From contig NZ_JALXPE010000058.1 in assembly GCF_025143365.1 (NCBI RefSeq), positions 1 through 24,643 of the forward strand: 24,643 bases of DNA, written 5' to 3'. The position numbers and the translations under genes were made by a program. Positions 21,136 to 24,643 of the stretch are shown here, in pieces. This stretch comes from Microbacterium sp. p3-SID336. GTDB taxonomy: Bacteria > Actinomycetota > Actinomycetes > Actinomycetales > Microbacteriaceae. Each line of letters starts with the position of its first letter. Within the stretch, counting starts at the first letter, position 1. The notes below the pieces were generated by a model that had not been told where the DNA came from, ran no database searches, and worked only from the letters and a program-made list of their open reading frames with translations.

Positions 21136-22329
21136 ATGGACCGGCAGAAGCGAGCGATCGGCGCATACGCGGTGACCGCCACGCTCGTGCGCAGTGCCGA
21201 CGCGGGTGCCGTCGTCGGCTTCGTGCTGCTCGCGGCGTCGTCCCCCGATGGCTCTGCCGTCGCCGGGCTCCTGGCGGCGGCGCTCACGGCCCCGCACCTC
21301 GCAGGGCCCTTCGTCGCGCCCCTCCTCGATCGATCGACACGGCCGCGCGTGGTGCTCGCGGGCTCCTTCCTGCTGTATGCGGCCATGGTGGCGGTCGCGT
21401 CGCTGGCGTTCTCCCATGGAGGAACCGCCCTGAGCGTCATCGCCCTCGTGATCGCGGGAAGCTGCGGGCCTCTCATCACGGGAGGACTGAGCAGCCGACT
21501 CGCGGGGCTGGTCGGCGAAGGCCAGATGCGACAACGTCGTGCGCAGGGCATGGACGCGCTCACCTACGGCGTGGCCGCGGCCTTCGGTCCCCTCCTGATC
21601 GCGGTGACCGGAGCTGCCGTGAGCCCGCTGGCCGGAGTGCTGGCGGTGTGCGGGGCGGCCGTCGTCGCGACGATCCTGCTCGTCACGCTCCCGCCCATGA
21701 CCTCGACCTCGACGGACGGTGCAGCTGCGGCAGAGCCGGTGTCGATCTGGCGGAGCGCGGCGCTGCTGTTCACGAACGGCCCGCTCCGACGAGTGACGGT
21801 GTGCACCTCGGTGACGGCGGTCGCGGTCGGCGCCGTGCCGATCCTCGCGGTCGCCTCGTCGGCGGTGCACGGCTTCGGCGGGCCGAGTGCGGCCGCTCTG
21901 CTGGCATCCGCGTTCGGCGTCGGAACCCTCGTGGGCTCGGCGACCGTGATCGCCCGCCCTCTCCGCGGCTCACCGGAGCGGATGGTCGCCGGAGCTGCCG
22001 CCGGCATCGGCCTCGGACTGATCCTGTGCACGATCGCTCCGACACTCCCCCTGGCCGCCGCGGCGTACGCGGCCACCGGCGCCGTCAGCGCGGTGCAGTT
22101 CGCGTCGAGTCTCGCCGCGAGGGTCGAGTACTCCCCACCCGAGGCCCGCGCGCAGGTCTTCATGACCATGGCCGGGCTCAAGGTGGCGTGCTCGTCGGCG
22201 GGTGTCGCTCTGGCGGGGCTCCTCGTCGCGCCCGCCCCGTGGGCGCTGCTTCTCGGCGCCGTGCTGGTCGTGGGCGGGGCCGCGGGCGCGACGGCGCTCG
22301 ATCGATTCGTCGCGGCGCCGTCGTCCTGA
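21136..22329 (+). CDS. MFS transporter, 12-TM type
   Basis: A 397-residue membrane protein with about twelve hydrophobic segments and a central cytoplasmic loop (around residues 190-215, PPMTSTSTDGAAAAEPVSIWRS). It has MFS character throughout: a helix 2-3 loop FVAPLLDRSTRPRVVLAGS and a second-half equivalent ARPLRGSPERMVAGA. I cannot name a subfamily; the substrate is unknown. The ATG is preceded by GGGAGA at close spacing; a GTG nine codons upstream is an alternative. Divergence from the CGNR regulator suggests stress-inducible efflux. Its stop is only 2 bp from the stop of the convergent MarR gene, so there is no room for a separate terminator. Confidence 0.88.
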   Translation: MDRQKRAIGAYAVTATLVRSADAGAVVGFVLLAASSPDGSAVAGLLAAALTAPHLAGPFVAPLLDRSTRPRVVLAGSFLLYAAMVAVASLAFSHGGTALSVIALVIAGSCGPLITGGLSSRLAGLVGEGQMRQRRAQGMDALTYGVAAAFGPLLIAVTGAAVSPLAGVLAVCGAAVVATILLVTLPPMTSTSTDGAAAAEPVSIWRSAALLFTNGPLRRVTVCTSVTAVAVGAVPILAVASSAVHGFGGPSAAALLASAFGVGTLVGSATVIARPLRGSPERMVAGAAAGIGLGLILCTIAPTLPLAAAAYAATGAVSAVQFASSLAARVEYSPPEARAQVFMTMAGLKVACSSAGVALAGLLVAPAPWALLLGAVLVVGGAAGATALDRFVAAPSS

Positions 22330-22331
22330 CC

Positions 22332-22784
22332 TCAGCGGGCTGCCGTCTCCTCCGCGGGGGGCATCGCCCCGGCCTCCGCCGCCCTGAGGTTCTCCGTCAG
22401 CTGGCGCAGGGGTGCCACGAGGTCGTGCTGCGGCCAGAGAGCGTCGACGCAGTCATCGACCACCGTGCGCCCGCGTGCGAGCGCGCCCCTCCCGGATGCG
22501 GTCGCCGCGAGGATCGTCACGCGGCGGTCCGTCGGATGGGGGTGCCGCGTCACCATACCGCCGCGCTCCACCGCGTCCACGAGCTTGGTCGCACCGCCGG
22601 GAGTGATCGCGAGCTCCACGGCGACGTCGTTGAGGCGCACGTCGTCACGCCCTGTGATGACGGACAGCGCCTCCAGCCACGCCAGGCGGGGGAGACCCGC
22701 CTGGCGCAGCTCCTGCTCGACGCGACGCCACAGTCGTGTTTCCGCCTCGACCAGCAGGCGGAGGCGAGACATTCCAGAACTCAT
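22332..22784 (-). CDS. MarR-family transcriptional regulator
   Basis: A 150-residue winged-helix regulator: LRLLVEAETRLWRRVEQELRQAGLPRLAWLEALSVITG (dimerisation helix), then RLNDVAVELAITPGGATKLVDAVERGGMVTRHPHPTDRRVTILAATASGRGALARG, the helix-turn-helix and wing with the D-R-R motif (HPTDRRVTIL). Its ATG overlaps the stop of the oxidoreductase gene (ATGA), so both are translated from one message. A second ATG four codons later (MSRLR) is possible. This co-directional, overlapping arrangement suggests that it feeds back on the oxidoreductase promoter, where two short inverted repeats are found. Confidence 0.92.
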   Translation of the reverse strand: MSSGMSRLRLLVEAETRLWRRVEQELRQAGLPRLAWLEALSVITGRDDVRLNDVAVELAITPGGATKLVDAVERGGMVTRHPHPTDRRVTILAATASGRGALARGRTVVDDCVDALWPQHDLVAPLRQLTENLRAAEAGAMPPAEETAAR

Positions 22785-23776
22785 ACGTCGAGCAGTACCA
22801 CGAACTTCCCCGGCTCGCGGGGTGCATCGAGCAGTTCGTGCATGGCGCGGACCTCGTCGAAGGCGAAGGAGCGGGTGGTCAGGCTCGGGATGTCCCCCTG
22901 CTCGATGGCTGCGATGACTTCCGGCAGCGGGCTCTCGTCCAGCGGCAGCGCGGGGGTCCCGAGCAGTTGACTCGGGAAGAAGCCGACGGCGGTGGCCGGC
23001 GCCAGGTCGGTCATCAGGTTCACCCCGTCGAGCACGGGAGGACCGGCGAGCAGCCCCACGACGACCACCTTCCCGAAGGGCGCGACGACGTGACTGGTCG
23101 CGACGATCCCGTCGCCGCCGACCACGTCCAGCGCGCCGTCGATCCCGTGCGGGGCGAGGGTGCGCACGCGGTCCGTCCACCCGGCGTCCTCGACCACCAC
23201 GTCGGCGGCGCCGAACGCCCGCACGGTGTCGGCGTGCTTCTCGCTGCGGACGACCGCGATCACCCGCGCGCCGAGGATCGTCGAGGCGTAGGCGGTGGCG
23301 GCGAGGCCGAGGGCCGCGCTGGCCCCTCGCACGAGCAGTGTGTCGTCCGCCGTGATCCCGAGGTCGCGATCGACAGCACCCCAGGCGGTGAGATAGAGCT
23401 CGGGGATGCTGGCGAGGTCGCGCAGGCCCAGGGTGGTCTCCGGAAGCGCGACGACGTTCGTGGCCAGCACCGTGACCTGCTCGGCATAGGTGCCACGACG
23501 CTCGAACTGCAGTCCGCCCATGACGGTGGCGACCCTGGTGCCGACGGCGAGGCGGCCGGACGGGTCGTCTCGCACCGTGCCGATCGCCTCGATGCCCGGG
23601 GTCACCGATCCCTCGATCGGGCCCATCACCCCCAGGCGGCGGTAGCGGTCGGCGGCGTTGACACCGATGGCCTCCACGTCGATCGTGACCTCGCCGGGCC
23701 CGGCGACCGCCGCATCGACCTCCTCCAGCTCCAGGACCTCGGGCCCGCCCGTACGTCGGATGATCCAGCTCTTCAT
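22781..23776 (-). CDS. Zinc-independent NADPH:quinone-oxidoreductase-type enzyme (MDR superfamily)
   Basis: A 331-residue medium-chain reductase. The GroES-like N-terminal domain reads MKSWIIRRTGGPEVLELEEVDAAVAGPGEVTIDVEAIGVNAADRYRRLG; the Rossmann domain follows with LLVRGASAALGLAATAYASTILGARVIAVVRSEKHADTVRAFGAADVV. The protein contains no cysteine, so it lacks the zinc sites of alcohol dehydrogenases and fits the quinone oxidoreductase/zeta-crystallin branch, which reduces quinones or enones with NADPH. The glycine-rich loop is GASAALG instead of the commoner GxxGxxG. The ATG has GAGGAG at 6 nt. It is co-transcribed with the overlapping MarR gene, a typical electrophile- or quinone-responsive pair. 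Confidence 0.93.
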   Translation of the reverse strand: MKSWIIRRTGGPEVLELEEVDAAVAGPGEVTIDVEAIGVNAADRYRRLGVMGPIEGSVTPGIEAIGTVRDDPSGRLAVGTRVATVMGGLQFERRGTYAEQVTVLATNVVALPETTLGLRDLASIPELYLTAWGAVDRDLGITADDTLLVRGASAALGLAATAYASTILGARVIAVVRSEKHADTVRAFGAADVVVEDAGWTDRVRTLAPHGIDGALDVVGGDGIVATSHVVAPFGKVVVVGLLAGPPVLDGVNLMTDLAPATAVGFFPSQLLGTPALPLDESPLPEVIAAIEQGDIPSLTTRSFAFDEVRAMHELLDAPREPGKFVVLLDV

Positions 23777-23974
23777 GGCATGCTCCTCTCGTGCGACCCT
23801 CTGGTCGCGCTGTTCACGCCCATGGAAACCATTAACGCGGAAACAATATTCCGAATCGTCGAATCCGGTTTCGTATGTGCCCGGAGAGGGTGCCGCACCC
23901 GTTTTTTCCCGGCGAATGGGATATATTGCTGGAACGTAGAACTTCACTCTCCACAACTCCCCATGGAGGAACGC
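23777..23974. promoter_or_regulatory. AT-richer divergent promoter region with two palindromes and a terminator-like hairpin
   Basis: This 198-bp gap is clearly less GC-rich than the genes. GCGACC-CTCT-GGTCGC lies at 23793-23808, close to the oxidoreductase start, and CGGAA-N6-TTCCG at 23838-23853; either may bind the MarR protein. At 23888-23900 GGGTGCCGCACCC is followed by G and six T (23902-23907), a compact terminator-like hairpin on the plus strand, although no plus-strand gene lies upstream. TATATT (23922-23927) is a good -10 for the GntR gene, about 48 bp before its GTG, without a clear -35. Confidence 0.5.
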
Positions 23975-24643
23975 GTGACACTCTCAGGTGGCCCGCTCGA
24001 GCGGCGATCGATGAGCGACGAGGCCTTCGTGCGGCTGCAGGATGCGATCATCAGCGGCGAGCTGCTCCCCGGGGAGCGTCTGCGCGACTACGAACTGGCA
24101 GAGCGCCTCGGCACATCGAAGACGCCGATCCGCCACGCCCTCGACCGTCTTGCCGACAACGGCCTGGTCGAGATGCAGCGCAACCGGTACACGCGCGTCG
24201 CGCCGATCGACCTGGACCGGGTGCGCAACGCGGTCGACCTCTTCGGCGACATCTGGATCGGATCCGTGCGCCACGTGATGCCGGTGATCCAGGACGACGA
24301 CGTCTCGTACCTGATCGAGCTCACCGACGAGATGGCGGCGTCGGCGAAGTCCCGCGACGTCATCGCGTTCGGCGCCGCCCTCCGTGGGGCCGCCACCGGG
24401 TTCGCGCGCATCGAGGGCAATGCCGCCCGCGCCACGATCATCGAGCGCCTCGGACCGCAGATCCGTCGCTTCAGTCAGCACTCCAAGGACGCCTTCGACT
24501 GGGCGGCGGTCGGCGAGTTCGTCACCGCGATCCGCGCGGCGCTGAAGAAGCGCGACGCCGTCGAGACGCGCGCCGTGCTCGTGACGCTCTTCGACGAGGT
24601 CTTCCCGGGGATCATCGACCGGGCCGAGGCGGCGGGGCTCGTG
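23975..24643 (+). CDS. GntR-family transcriptional regulator (FadR/FCD-like), 3' end outside the window
   Basis: The frame is open from a GTG at 23975 to the window edge (223 codons) with no stop; the GTG is preceded by GGAGGA at 4-5 nt. The N-terminal winged helix is recognisable: DEAFVRLQDAIISGELLPGERLRDYELAERLGTSKTPIRHALDRLADNGLVEMQRNRYTRVAPID (about residues 14-78), with the GntR hallmark SGELLPGERL. The C-terminal part is all-helical, as in the FadR/FCD effector-binding group, but I cannot identify its metal ligands. It is divergent from the quinone oxidoreductase. Only a small part can be missing, since the family usually has 220-250 residues. Confidence 0.9.
   Translation, partial: MTLSGGPLERRSMSDEAFVRLQDAIISGELLPGERLRDYELAERLGTSKTPIRHALDRLADNGLVEMQRNRYTRVAPIDLDRVRNAVDLFGDIWIGSVRHVMPVIQDDDVSYLIELTDEMAASAKSRDVIAFGAALRGAATGFARIEGNAARATIIERLGPQIRRFSQHSKDAFDWAAVGEFVTAIRAALKKRDAVETRAVLVTLFDEVFPGIIDRAEAAGLV

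Noticed and set aside
1..24643. CRISPR arrays, tRNA or rRNA genes, insertion-sequence transposases, phage or defence genes
   Set aside because: I looked for regularly spaced repeats, tRNA arms, transposase or nuclease motifs and found none that hold up on either strand.

Overview
This window is high-GC DNA (roughly 70% G+C by eye). Codons end overwhelmingly in G or C, several genes look leaderless, and the gene content (AtsA-like arylsulfatase, CGNR regulator, mycothiol-enzyme-like DinB protein, DesK/NarL-type two-component pair, ECF sigma factor with a SnoaL tail) is that of an actinobacterium. Microbacteriaceae, probably Microbacterium or a close relative, is my best guess from protein style; there is no rRNA or other marker in the window to prove it.

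Layout. 1-2400: a small acidic disordered protein (-), a complete one-chain L-serine dehydratase (+), then a lower-GC scar holding a DUF2283 gene and the C-terminal remnant of what looks like its toxin-like partner. 2383-5450 (-): an alpha/beta hydrolase, its overlapping HxlR regulator and an arginyl-tRNA synthetase. 5474-8009 (-): a DesK/DesR-like two-component system with an unknown multi-spanning membrane protein downstream. 8430-10609 (+): TetR regulator, ABC ATPase and ABC-2 permease, an exporter cassette with a leaderless promoter and operator overlapping the start codon. 10807-13589 (-): an orphan flotillin/SPFH protein, a MarR regulator and a VOC-fold protein with twin palindromic operators. 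13726-15783: an ECF sigma factor with a SnoaL tail, divergent from a DUF1905 gene joined to a DinB/maleylpyruvate-isomerase-like gene. 15852-20429: an arylsulfatase, a 14-TM DHA2 drug transporter and its divergent TetR. 20503-24643: a CGNR regulator divergent from a 12-TM MFS protein, a MarR/quinone-oxidoreductase pair, and a GntR regulator running off the window.

The region is dominated by small 'regulator plus effector' modules: nine of 26 protein genes encode transcription regulators or a sigma factor, and most sit beside an exporter or a detoxification-type enzyme. I did not find a defence island, CRISPR array, RNA gene, intact mobile element or biosynthetic cluster. The most informative unannotated signals are in the intergenic DNA: four clear regulator-operator-promoter arrangements, a recurrent leaderless start architecture (a -10 hexamer 6-7 nt before the start codon), a 39-41-bp direct repeat between convergent genes, and a terminator-like hairpin inside a divergent promoter region.
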